Origin: Acanthopleuribacter pedis
GTDB taxonomy: Bacteria > Acidobacteriota > Holophagae > Acanthopleuribacterales > Acanthopleuribacteraceae
Reading direction: 5' to 3'
Length of the DNA: 64,000 bases
NCBI RefSeq assembly: GCF_017377855.1
Contig: NZ_JAFREP010000040.1
Location: 25,283 to 89,282, forward strand
Part shown: one piece after another, positions 16,743 to 25,158 of the stretch
How positions within the stretch are numbered: the stretch's first letter is position 1
How the letters are laid out: each line of letters begins with the position of its first letter
The notes under the pieces: model-generated
What the model was told of the DNA's origin: nothing
The model's input: only the letters and a program-made list of their open reading frames with translations
The model's database searches: none
Made by a program: the position numbers and the translations under genes

Positions 16743-17545
16743 GTGCCTGCCTCCGTTTTGTTTAAAAGCTCACTTCTCCAAAGGAAAAACCCGATCACCA
16801 GCATCGCGAGTAACGACAAACCACTGCCCAAACGCATGAGGTTCATCGCGTCTTTGACGTATTTGCCCGCGAGGGGATCGTATCTGAAACAATAAATCAG
16901 AACCTTGTCCAGTGTGGTGCCCACTTTGCCCTCGGCCGCTTCCACGAGACCGAGGCGAACATCCTTGGCTGGATAAGTCACGCCGTATACGTACCGCGAG
17001 ATCACCCCTTGCGGGCTGACCAACACGATCACGCTGGCATGGTTGTACTGTTCGTCCACTTTTTTGTACCGAAAGCCAATTTGGTCCATGGCATTTTCGA
17101 TGACTTGGCTGTTTCCGGTCAGGAAAAACCAGTTTTTATCGGCGGGCTCGGGACGGTCGAGCGTGCCGATGTAATTTTTGGCCTTGTCGGCGGCCATTTC
17201 CGGCGTATTGTCCGGGTCGATGCAGATGTTGACCACACGATAGTCTTCACCCAAGGTGAGGGTCATATCGTTGATCAAATTGCGTACGCCGTTAAGCACC
17301 AGGGTACATAACTGCGGACAAGAGTAGTACACCGGGGCAATGATCACGGGTTTGCCGTCGGTGAAAAGATCACCCAACGTGACGGGATTCCCGTGACGGT
17401 CGGTAAACGTCTGTGCAAGGTTGATGCGTTGGCCCAACTTTTCATCCACCCCGACATCTTCGATGAGGGGTTTGGTATCGAGTTGCGCAAAAAGCGGAAG
17501 ACTCAGTCCAAAAAACCAGCACACAAACAAAACATTAAGGCGCAT
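16739..17545 (-). CDS. SCO family copper chaperone with C-terminal membrane anchor
   Basis: The 268-residue protein has an N-terminal signal peptide (MRLNVLFVCWFFGLSLPLFA), the copper motif YSCPQLCTL and the distal His in YNHASVIVL. After YCFRYDPLAGKY it ends with a transmembrane helix (SGLSLLAMLVIGFFLW). This two-ended architecture is common in oxidase clusters of Acidobacteriota and relatives. It should deliver copper to the CuA site of the subunit II encoded just downstream; the two genes overlap by 4 bp. GGAAG precedes the ATG. Confidence 0.92.
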   Translation of the reverse strand: MRLNVLFVCWFFGLSLPLFAQLDTKPLIEDVGVDEKLGQRINLAQTFTDRHGNPVTLGDLFTDGKPVIIAPVYYSCPQLCTLVLNGVRNLINDMTLTLGEDYRVVNICIDPDNTPEMAADKAKNYIGTLDRPEPADKNWFFLTGNSQVIENAMDQIGFRYKKVDEQYNHASVIVLVSPQGVISRYVYGVTYPAKDVRLGLVEAAEGKVGTTLDKVLIYCFRYDPLAGKYVKDAMNLMRLGSGLSLLAMLVIGFFLWRSELLNKTEAGT

Positions 17546-17741
17546 TAAATCAAACTTCCTGTGGGGACACTAACTGAATCCAGCGGGTTATGGAACGAAA
17601 AACCGCGGAACATGTAAGGGTTCGAAGTCCTACCAACCGGCCACACATTTTATGTGAAAGTGCTTACCCTTTCAAGGGGATTCTTTGTTTGCCGAACGGC
17701 CGCAAACGGGGGTTAAGCCTAATGAAACGTGCATTTTAAAG

Positions 17742-18551
17742 TCAAGAAACGCGCATTTGAGAAGATTGCGCCACTGCCGGCTTGCGGCGAAACTGGACCA
17801 AAGCACCGATAAAAAGCCCAAATGTGCCGAAACTGAACCACTGCAAGGTGTAGTTCAGATGGCGCGAGGCGGGCAGGACGGCGTGGGTAATCGGCAGTGG
17901 AAATTCGCCGTCGACGGGTGCGGTTTCCTGTTCCAAATAAATGGGCAGCACGGGATAGGGCAACTGCATCGCCATTTTTTCGACCTCGATGCGCAACCAG
18001 CGTCCCTTCCATTGGCCGGGGGTTGGGTCGGCGGTTTCCGGGGTCAAAAAGAAGGATTTGGCCTGGGCCGGTCGCAAGCGCGCGGTAAAGGCCATTCGGC
18101 CCTCGGGCTGGTATTCGGATCGGCGCGATTCATCCATGGTGTAGGCAAAAGGCAAAAAGCCGCGGTCGACCAGGACGGCCGGGCCGCCGTCCGCCGGCAG
18201 CAGGGGCGTGATCACTTTCACGCCCGGTTGATCGCGATGGGAGCGATTGATGAGGACCACCTGGTGTTGGTGGTCGAAGGTACCCGACACGGTGACCTGC
18301 CCGTGGTACAGGGCGGAAAAGTCGGTCAGCGTGGGATCGAGCGGGGCGGGACCCCGCTCGTTTTGTTCTTCCAAGATTGCAAAATAGGCGTTCTTCTCGT
18401 GAAACCGCGTCAACTGCCAGTATCCCATGCTGTAACACAACACGGCGGCAAGGATAACCAGAATGGTTGTTTCTGCTGAAAACTGGAATTGGCGGTTTCG
18501 GAAGAAGGCGATCAAGGGGCGCAACCTCGTCAGCAAGGTTTTTGGAGTCAC
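17742..18551 (-). CDS. SURF1 family oxidase assembly protein
   Basis: The 269-residue protein has the SURF1 layout: one N-terminal helix (TTILVILAAVLCYSMGYWQLTRFHEKNAYF) with the GYWQ-x-x-R signature. A periplasmic domain follows with TVSGTFDHQHQVVLINRSHRDQPGVKVITPL and VLVDRGFLPF. A C-terminal helix follows NYTLQWFSFG. SURF1 assists haem a insertion into subunit I. The start is GTG at 18551 without a strong ribosome site, so the exact N-terminus is uncertain. It lies upstream of the oxidase operon, 196 bp before the SCO gene. Confidence 0.9.
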   Translation of the reverse strand: MTPKTLLTRLRPLIAFFRNRQFQFSAETTILVILAAVLCYSMGYWQLTRFHEKNAYFAILEEQNERGPAPLDPTLTDFSALYHGQVTVSGTFDHQHQVVLINRSHRDQPGVKVITPLLPADGGPAVLVDRGFLPFAYTMDESRRSEYQPEGRMAFTARLRPAQAKSFFLTPETADPTPGQWKGRWLRIEVEKMAMQLPYPVLPIYLEQETAPVDGEFPLPITHAVLPASRHLNYTLQWFSFGTFGLFIGALVQFRRKPAVAQSSQMRVS

Positions 18552-19031
18552 TACGCATCATAGCCGATACCGTGAAGCATCGCACCAAAAAGGCCTAAAT
18601 CACTGATAATGCACAACAAGTTAAGAATCGGAACCCTTGACGGAATCGCGATTGCCACTTGTCGCGGGACGGTTGACGCCGACACCGGTCGCCGTACCGC
18701 CGGCCTGAGCCGCGGTTTTCAGCATGCTCTGGTTTGAAACCTCGGCACGTTTGACAGCCTGTAATCTACGTCTCCTCCGCAAGTTAACCACTTTGATCCT
18801 CCATGGAACGGTCGTACCGTAATTCGGTGTTGGGTGCTTGACCTTCAACCTGCTTTCCGTGGTGTGGGCTGAAGTCCCGAATTGGTCCTGCAAAAAAATG
18901 AATGCACGGAAATTTGCCAAATGGCGGATAACACAAAAACGCATGAATCAATTGAGAAACAGTGATGTCATTGAATCAATGAAGCGACAGCTCAGAAAAA
19001 TGCTGACAGTGCAAGATATTCTAAACTGTTT
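18552..19031. other. Intergenic region between SURF1 and YfcC permease
   Basis: Apart from the possible 56-codon frame, nothing is recognised. The part 18880-19030 is noticeably AT-richer than its surroundings. No clear terminator is seen for the YfcC gene or promoter for SURF1. Confidence 0.35.
18621..18791 (-). CDS. Possible small basic peptide gene
   Basis: A GTG at 18791 preceded by GGAGGA at 5-nt spacing opens a 56-codon frame. It has an Arg-rich start (VVNLRRRRRLQAVKRAE) and a Gly/Thr/Ser-rich end (QAGGTATGVGVNRPATSG). The ribosome site is better than chance, but I know no homologue and codon bias cannot settle so short a frame. A leader-plus-core peptide is one possibility; spurious translation is another. 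Confidence 0.25.
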   Translation of the reverse strand: MVNLRRRRRLQAVKRAEVSNQSMLKTAAQAGGTATGVGVNRPATSGNRDSVKGSDS

Positions 19032-20471
19032 TTAGAGCTGGATCACGACTGCAATCGCCAAAAAGATTCCCGATGTGAGCAAAAACATGCCGAACAAGGG
19101 AAGCATGAAGCGCAGCCAGCGATCATAGGGAATCGACGCCAAGCTGAGCATGGACATCAAAATCCCGGAGGTTGGAATGATGAGGTTGGAGAAACCGTCG
19201 CCACACTGAAACGCGAAAACGGCGGTTTGACGGGTGATTCCGAGCACGTCGGCCAAGGGTGCCATCAGCGGCATGGTAACCGCGGCTTGACCCGACCCGG
19301 AGGGGATGAGGAAGTTGAGCACTGTTTGGAAAAGCAACATGCCCTGGACAGCCACAATATTGGGCAGGTTTTCCAACAGTGAAGCGCTGTGATAAACGAT
19401 GGTGTCAAGGACCATGGCGTTGCTGAGCACGACCTCAATGCCGCGCGCAAAGCCGACCACGAGGGCGGCGACAACCATTTCTTCCATGCCTTTGACAAAA
19501 GCGGAGGCCGCTTCGTTGACTTTGAGGCCGGCGATGGCGGCGGCGAGGATACCCATCAGCATAAAACCACCGCCCATTTCGGCCATCCACCAATGTTTGA
19601 GGATGACGCCGGCAAGGACCCCGATAAAAATCAGCGAACTGGCGATGATGATCCACAGGTGCCGCGAGGTAAATTCTACATTTTCGGATTCCAATGTTTT
19701 GCCAGGAACATCAGCTACATGCGAAGCCTCTGGGTTCTTGCGAACTTTTTCACCGTAATAGATGAGGTAAACCAAGGTGATGGTCAAAATGACGACGTAA
19801 AAAATAGCGCGGAACCACATGCCGCTGTAAATCGGTACCTCGGCGATGCCTTGGGCAATGACCACGGTAAAAGGGTTGGTCGTCGCGGCGGCAAACCCCA
19901 CCTGGGCGGCGAGGATCACCATCGCCATCCCAAAGATACGGTCGTAACCCAAACGGGTCGCCACCATCACAAAAATCGGTACCAGCGGGATAAATTCCTC
20001 GCCCATGCCCAGGGTGGAGCCGCCGAAAGAGAACAGCACCATCACCACGATGATGAGGATCCAGGGTTTTTTCCCGACAGAATCCACAATCGCCTGAATG
20101 GCGGCGGTAATCACACCGGTTCGGCTCAAAATGCCGAACACGCCGCCGATCACGAAAATGAAAAAGATGATATCGGCGGCTTTTTCCATGCCGCGCGGGA
20201 CGGCGGAGAGGAATCCGTGGAAGGAAGTGGGCACGGCCTCGCCCTCGGGCGGGCTTACATCAAGCAATAAACCTTCGCTGCTGACAAATTTGTCAACCGA
20301 GGTGTAGGTGCCGGGAACAACCACGGTCCGTTTCGAACCTTCAATCTCAACCTGTTTGCGCTCGTAACGCCCGGAGGGGAGCACATAGGTCAGGACAGAG
20401 CAGACAAAAATGACGCCCAGGATCAGCGCAAAGACATGAGGAACGGGGATTTTTCTGAGCAGGTCAAACAT
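19032..20471 (-). CDS. YfcC family transporter
   Basis: The 479-residue membrane protein of the YfcC/DcuC-like ion-transporter family has about twelve helices. Landmarks are KIPVPHVFALILGVIFVCSVLTYVLPSGRY at the start, FSFGGSTLGMGEEFIPLVP in the first half and NFLIPSGSGQAAVTMPLMAPLADVLGITRQTAVFAFQCGDGFSN in the second. The two Gly/Ser-rich re-entrant loops suggest binding of a carboxylate or amino-acid-like substrate. I chose ATG at 20471 (MFDLLRKIP), preceded by CGAGG; 20 extra upstream residues lack support. It is monocistronic. Confidence 0.88.
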   Translation of the reverse strand: MFDLLRKIPVPHVFALILGVIFVCSVLTYVLPSGRYERKQVEIEGSKRTVVVPGTYTSVDKFVSSEGLLLDVSPPEGEAVPTSFHGFLSAVPRGMEKAADIIFFIFVIGGVFGILSRTGVITAAIQAIVDSVGKKPWILIIVVMVLFSFGGSTLGMGEEFIPLVPIFVMVATRLGYDRIFGMAMVILAAQVGFAAATTNPFTVVIAQGIAEVPIYSGMWFRAIFYVVILTITLVYLIYYGEKVRKNPEASHVADVPGKTLESENVEFTSRHLWIIIASSLIFIGVLAGVILKHWWMAEMGGGFMLMGILAAAIAGLKVNEAASAFVKGMEEMVVAALVVGFARGIEVVLSNAMVLDTIVYHSASLLENLPNIVAVQGMLLFQTVLNFLIPSGSGQAAVTMPLMAPLADVLGITRQTAVFAFQCGDGFSNLIIPTSGILMSMLSLASIPYDRWLRFMLPLFGMFLLTSGIFLAIAVVIQL

Positions 20472-20808
20472 GAATTTGCCTCGACCAGTGTTCCAAAAAA
20501 GGCTTTTGATCAAACGCCGAACACCAGTCATTGTGTCTTAGTTAATCAACCAATCAAGATATTGTGCAGGTCAAAAAACCTGAATACCTTTCCCTCTCCA
20601 AATAAGCGGTCATTATAGCCCGCCTCCCCCTTCTTTCCAAGGGCCGCTTCTGTAAAACGATGAGCTTTCTTTCACAAGGAATCTCGTCGGTTTTTTGGAA
20701 AAAGGCTGGGCCATGGGGGTTTCGCGGCGACGGCCGGTTCGGCAAACAGGCGTACGTCAAGATTTGGTGAGACAGCGCTCCGTTGTCGGGGTACGCGCTC
20801 TTTGCAGC

Positions 20809-21380
20809 CATGCCTTCACCCGGCGCGCAACCATGCCCGGCCCGGCCTTCATCCCGGCGCGCAACCATGCCCGGCCGTGCCTTCACCCCGACGCGCAACC
20901 ATGCCCTGCTCGACCTTCACCCCGGCGCGCAACCATGCCCGGCCATGCCTTCACCCCGGCGCGCAACCATGCCCGGCCGTGCCTTCACCCCGGCGCGCAA
21001 CCATGCCCGGCCGTGCCTTCACCTCGCCCGCAACCATGCCCGGCCGTGCCTTCACCCCGCGCGCAACCATGCCCGGCCGTGCCTTCACCCCGGCGCGCAA
21101 CCATGCCCGGCCGTGCCTTCACCCCGGCGCGCAACCATGCCCGGCCCGGCCTTCATCCCGGCGCGCAACCATGCCCGGCCGTGCCTTCACCCCGGCGCGC
21201 AACCATGCCCGGCCGTGCCTTCACCTCGCCCGCAACCATGCCCGGCCCGGCGTCCAATCCTGCCCGGCCGTGCCTTCACCTCGCCCGCAACCATGCCCGG
21301 CCCGGCGTCCAATCCTGCCCGGCCGTGCCTTCACCCCGGCGCGCAACCATGCCCGGCCCGGCCTTCATCCCGCGCGCCCC
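20809..21380 (+). repeat. 35-bp minisatellite (about 17 units)
   Basis: The core GCGCAACCATGCCCGGC recurs 15 times, mostly in a unit of 35 bp of the form GCGCAACCATGCCCGGCCG-TGCCTTCACCCCG, plus two variant units with AATCCTGCC. Variants CATCCC, TCGCCC and CTGCTC are interspersed, in places in repeated order. Because 35 is not a multiple of 3 and no unit has a stop, all three plus frames stay open; I regard none as coding. Confidence 0.9.
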
Positions 21381-21850
21381 AACCGGGGCCGCACAACCCC
21401 ATCCATGGACCATGCTTTGATTAAACGCGAGGCTCTGCCTCGCCTCTCTGGACGCACCCCGACGGGGTGCCATAATTTAGCCCCGGGTACGACCATTGAA
21501 AATGGTCGCACCCTGGGTCTCGGGGGTTCACGGACGGGAAATCCCTGAAGGGGATGACACTACAGACGTTTCGGGTTTTCAACCCCGCGGGGTGGATGAG
21601 GGAAACGGGCGTGGTTTCGGGGTCAATGAACCCGATGGTTCGGTTACGGGTTGTTTTGCCGGCGCCTTCAGCGCCTACACAACAAGAACCCCATGGGACC
21701 TAGGGTAAGCGGTTGCTTTGCAACCGCTTACCCTAGGCTGAAATCTCATAACGCCTTCAGCGTAACCAGATGATGTTCGCCTCCGGCTCACGTTTTCAAT
21801 CAGTTGTGGTCCCAGCCGTTGGGTGTGCGTACCCCTTCGGGGTACACCGG
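21371..21850 (+). repeat. Multi-hairpin intergenic element, copy A
   Basis: This is a chain of short stem-loops. Stems include GCGAGGC/GCCTCGC, GCACCCC/GGGGTGC, GACCATT/AATGGTC, GGCGC/GCGCC, AACGC/GCGTT and TACCCC/GGGGTA. A perfect 18-bp stem lies at 21699-21716/21720-21737 with a 3-nt loop. The same succession of hairpins appears in reverse orientation at 63.16-64.0 kb. It is flanked on both sides by minisatellites. No protein is supported; a structured RNA or a non-autonomous mobile element is possible. Confidence 0.7.
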
Positions 21851-22060
21851 TTCCATCCCCGTCCATTCATTTCGTTTCCGTTCCACCATCCCCGTCCATT
21901 CATTTCGTTTCCGTTCCACCATCCCCGTCCATTCATTTCGTTTCCGTTTCACCATCCACATCCATTCATTTCGTTTCCGGTCCACCATCCCCGTCCATTC
22001 ATTTCGTTTCCGGTCCACCATCCCCGTCCATTCATTTCGTTGCCGGTCCACCATCCATCC
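21851..22060 (+). repeat. 33-bp minisatellite (6 units)
   Basis: Six copies of a 33-bp unit containing GTCCATTCATTTCGTTTCCG run between the hairpin element and moaD. The unit is a multiple of 3, so one frame reads a repeating HPRPFISFPFH peptide and fuses in frame to moaD; the internal start of moaD shows this is accidental. Confidence 0.88.
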
Positions 22061-22116
22061 ACACCCTACACGCCGCCCCGATTAACCCACACCCGCAACC
22101 CACACGTCATTTGCGC

Positions 22117-22122
22117 TACAAT
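22117..22122 (+). promoter_or_regulatory. Candidate promoter of moaD-moaE
   Basis: TTGCGCTACAATGGGCG carries a -10 hexamer TACAAT 29 bp before the TTG start. A very similar sequence (TTGCGGTACAATGCGGG) precedes metG, which supports a shared promoter type. No clear -35 is present. Confidence 0.4.
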
Positions 22123-22150
22123 GGGCGCCAATTCAAAAACGGAGGACCTC

Positions 22151-22414
22151 TTGCCGGATCCATCCCCCATTCAATATAAAGTCCTGGTCTTCGCCTCCCT
22201 GCGCGATGCGGTCGGCGGCGATACCTGGCTCTACCAAAGCACCCAACCGGTTTCCGCGGCGGCACTGCTCCAAACTTTTTTTGAAACCTTCCCCGCCACC
22301 GCCGGTCTCGCCAAAACGACCCGGCTCGCGGTCAATCAAGAATTCCTTGCCGAGGATCGCGTGCTGGACGTCGCCGACGAAATCGCCCTGATCCCACCCG
22401 TGTCGGGAGGTTAA
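22151..22414 (+). CDS. moaD: Molybdopterin synthase small subunit (MoaD)
   Basis: The 87-residue ubiquitin-like protein ends in the required Gly-Gly (PPVSGG), which is thiocarboxylated and donates sulfur to precursor Z. Family marks include YKVLVFASLRDAVGG at the start and RLAVNQEFLAEDRVLDVADEIALIPPVSGG at the end. I chose the TTG at 22151 because GGAGGA lies five bases upstream; the in-frame ATG at 22121 lies within the predicted -10 region. It is 3 bp upstream of moaE. Confidence 0.88.
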   Translation: MPDPSPIQYKVLVFASLRDAVGGDTWLYQSTQPVSAAALLQTFFETFPATAGLAKTTRLAVNQEFLAEDRVLDVADEIALIPPVSGG

Positions 22415-22417
22415 GCC

Positions 22418-22933
22418 ATGACCACGACCCAAGAAACCCTGGTCATCGACGTCCCCGTCGGCCAACCCCAACCCCGCCACGTCGCCATCATTCGCGCGAC
22501 CATCGACCAACACCTTCTCGCCGACCGCGGCGGCCATCCCGAATGCGGCGCGGTGCTCACCTTCAGCGGCACGGTACGCAACCATCACCTGGCCCGACAG
22601 GTGGAACAACTGGCCTACGAGGCCTATGCACCCATGGCGCTCAAAGAGCTCAACCGCGTGGTCGACGCCATGTACCGCGAACAACCCGAGGTGCGTTTTG
22701 CCCAGGTGGTTCACCGCTTCGGCACCATGCCGGTCGGCGCCTCCTCGATCTTTTTAACGGTGGCCACACCGCACCGGCCCGCCGGCTTTGCCGCGCTTCG
22801 CTTCCTCATCGACCGCATCAAACGCGACGTACCCATCTGGAAAAAAGAGTTTTATGCGGACGGCGAAACCGACTGGCTCCACCCCGAGGACGGTTGCTGC
22901 CATCACCACCTGACCGCCAAACCCAATTCCTAA
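22418..22933 (+). CDS. moaE: Molybdopterin synthase catalytic subunit (MoaE)
   Basis: The 171-residue protein carries the MoaE core: CGAVLTFSGTVRNHH, LAYEAYAPMALKEL, VVHRFGTMPVGASSIFLTVATPHR and the catalytic-lysine region IDRIKRDVPIWKKEFY. It builds the dithiolene of molybdopterin together with MoaD. The N-terminal ~30 residues and the His/Cys-rich end (GCCHHHL) are longer than usual. No other molybdenum cofactor genes are in the window. Confidence 0.93.
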   Translation: MTTTQETLVIDVPVGQPQPRHVAIIRATIDQHLLADRGGHPECGAVLTFSGTVRNHHLARQVEQLAYEAYAPMALKELNRVVDAMYREQPEVRFAQVVHRFGTMPVGASSIFLTVATPHRPAGFAALRFLIDRIKRDVPIWKKEFYADGETDWLHPEDGCCHHHLTAKPNS

Positions 22934-22974
22934 CCCGGCCCCCTCCCGGGCTGTGATTCCCGCGATGATTGCGG

Positions 22975-22980
22975 TACAAT
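22975..22980 (+). promoter_or_regulatory. Candidate metG promoter (-10)
   Basis: TACAAT lies 45 bp upstream of the metG ATG, embedded in TTGCGGTACAATGCGGG, which mirrors the sequence before moaD. The -35 region (TGTGAT, 17 bp upstream) is a poor match. Confidence 0.35.
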
Positions 22981-23025
22981 GCGGGCTTTACCAGGCGCCG
23001 AGGGCGCAACCCAGGGGTGGATTCC

Positions 23026-25158
23026 ATGAGCCAAAAACGAAAACTCATTACTTCAGCGCTACCGTACGTCAACAATGTGCCCCACCTGGGTAACATCATC
23101 GGCTGTGTTTTGTCCGCCGATGTCTACGCCCGTTTCTGCCGCCAACGCGGTTACGAAACCTTATATATATGCGGTACCGACGAGTACGGCACGGCCACCG
23201 AGAACCGCGCCCGCGAGGAAGGCCTGACCCCGCGCGAGATTTGCGACAAGTACAACGCGATCCACACCGAGATCTACAAAACCTTTAACATCGCTTTCGA
23301 CACCTTCGGCCGCACCTCCACCGAGAAACAAACCGAAATCGCCCAGGGCATCTTTCACAAGCTGGACGAGGCGGGCCTGATCCAAGAACACACGGAGGAA
23401 CGGGTTTACTGCGAGGTCGACGTGATGTTCCTCGCCGACCGCTTTGTCGAGGGTACCTGTCCCAAGTGCGGTTACGAGGACGCGCGCGGCGACCAATGCG
23501 ATCGCTGCGGTACCCTGCTCGATCCCGAGAAACTGCTGACCCCGCGCTGTAAAATCTGCGGCACACCCCCGGTGCGCAAGCCGACGACCCACCTGTTCCT
23601 GGACCTGGCGGCGCTGCAACCCAAACTGGAAGCTTGGTTTGAAAAGGCCTCCAAGGCGGGCAATTGGACCCGCAACGCGATTCAAACCACCCGCGCTTGG
23701 CTGGACCAAGGCCTGCAGGCACGCCCGATCACGCGCGACCTCAAATGGGGCATCCCGGTGCCCAAACCCGGCTTCGAGGACAAGGTTTTTTACGTCTGGT
23801 TTGACGCCCCCATCGGCTACATTTCCATCACCGCCCACGCATTCGAAGATTGGCAAAGCTGGTGGCTCGATCCCGATAACGTCGATCTCTACCAGTTCAT
23901 GGCCAAGGACAACATTCCTTTCCACACGGTCATTTTCCCGGCCTCCTTGCTGGGGACCGGCCAAAACTGGAGCATGCTGCACCACATCAACAGCACCGAA
24001 TACCTCAATTACGAGGAAACCAAATTCTCCAAATCGCGGAGCGTCGGCGTGTTCGGCACCGACGTGGTCGAAACCGGTATTCCCATCGACCTATGGCGTT
24101 TTTACCTGCTGCGCGTGCGCCCGGAAAGCAACGATTCCAAGTTCAACTGGGAAGAATTTTACGAGCGGGTTAACAAAGAATTCATCGACAACCTGGGCAA
24201 CCTGGTCCACCGCGGTTCCACCTATGCGGTCAAAAACTTCGACGGCGAAATCCGCGACTTCGAGCCGGACGACAGCCACCGCGCCTTCACCGACGAGGTC
24301 ACCGCCGAATGGGCACGGTTCACCGAGGCCCTGGAAGCGGTTCGCCTGCGTGACGCGCTCACCATCCTGCTGCGCATCGGCGACATCGGCAACAAATTCT
24401 TCCAGGAACAAGCACCGTTCAAACGCATCAAGGAAGACCGCGACGCGGCCCACACCACGGTTTCGCTGCTACTGTACCTGGTGCGCCATATCGCGACCGG
24501 TCTCTACCCTTACATGCCGGAAACGGCCGAACGCATCTTTGCCACGCTCAACCTCAAGCCGGAAACCTGGACCGACACGCCCGCGTTCACCGGGCTCGAC
24601 GGCCACAAAATCGGCAAACCCGACCTGCTGTTCAAAAAGCTGGACCTGAAGGACGCGGCCAAATTCCGCAAAAAGTTCAGCGGCGAACAGGCCAATTTCG
24701 GCATCCTCAAAGTCGCGGTCGGCCAAGTGGTCGAGGTCGCCGACCATCCCAACAGCAATCAGAACTTTTTGCTGAAGGTCGATATCGGCGAGGATCAACC
24801 CCGGCAAATTGTGGCCGGCCTCAAAAAGCACTACGGGGCCGACGACATTCAGGATCGCAAGGTGCTGGTGATGGCCAACCTCAAAGCGGCCGAGCTGCAA
24901 GGCAAGTTGTCCGAGGGCATGTTGCTGGCGGCGGTTAAAGGCAAAAAAACCGAATTACTGCATCCCGGCGACGCACCGGTCGGCCAATTGCTGGAAGCGG
25001 CCAAACAAACCGTGATTCACGAAGAGATCAGCATCGACATCGTCAAAAGCGCCCCGCTCAAGGTCACCGATAGCCAGGTTACTTTTGACGACGAACCGCT
25101 GTTGCTCGACGGCAAAACCATCAAAACCAGCGTCATCGCCAATGGAAAAGTCCGTTAG
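23026..25158 (+). CDS. metG: Methionyl-tRNA synthetase
   Basis: The 710-residue class I synthetase is full length for the MetG1 type. The HIGH-like motif is PHLGNIIG, the zinc-knuckle region has CPKCGYEDARGDQCDRCG and CKICG, and the KMSKS loop reads KFSKSRSVG. A C-terminal tRNA-binding OB-fold domain (about residues 565-670, VAVGQVVEVADHPNSNQN) supports dimerisation. The enzyme charges tRNA-Met. The ATG at 23026 follows AGGGGTGG; an upstream in-frame ATG at 22969 lies in the promoter. The 3' end overlaps the next gene by 17 bp. Confidence 0.96.
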   Translation: MSQKRKLITSALPYVNNVPHLGNIIGCVLSADVYARFCRQRGYETLYICGTDEYGTATENRAREEGLTPREICDKYNAIHTEIYKTFNIAFDTFGRTSTEKQTEIAQGIFHKLDEAGLIQEHTEERVYCEVDVMFLADRFVEGTCPKCGYEDARGDQCDRCGTLLDPEKLLTPRCKICGTPPVRKPTTHLFLDLAALQPKLEAWFEKASKAGNWTRNAIQTTRAWLDQGLQARPITRDLKWGIPVPKPGFEDKVFYVWFDAPIGYISITAHAFEDWQSWWLDPDNVDLYQFMAKDNIPFHTVIFPASLLGTGQNWSMLHHINSTEYLNYEETKFSKSRSVGVFGTDVVETGIPIDLWRFYLLRVRPESNDSKFNWEEFYERVNKEFIDNLGNLVHRGSTYAVKNFDGEIRDFEPDDSHRAFTDEVTAEWARFTEALEAVRLRDALTILLRIGDIGNKFFQEQAPFKRIKEDRDAAHTTVSLLLYLVRHIATGLYPYMPETAERIFATLNLKPETWTDTPAFTGLDGHKIGKPDLLFKKLDLKDAAKFRKKFSGEQANFGILKVAVGQVVEVADHPNSNQNFLLKVDIGEDQPRQIVAGLKKHYGADDIQDRKVLVMANLKAAELQGKLSEGMLLAAVKGKKTELLHPGDAPVGQLLEAAKQTVIHEEISIDIVKSAPLKVTDSQVTFDDEPLLLDGKTIKTSVIANGKVR

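Noticed and set aside
17610..17650. A tRNA T-arm-like GGTTCGAAGTCC
   Set aside because: Neither a matching acceptor stem nor a cloverleaf can be drawn around it on either strand.
20695..21548. Three long overlapping plus-strand frames rich in Ala/Arg/Pro
   Set aside because: They are one 35-bp repeat read in three frames, with no stops in the unit and no ribosome site.
20809..22060. A CRISPR array
   Set aside because: The repeats are contiguous without unique spacers, and no cas genes are present.
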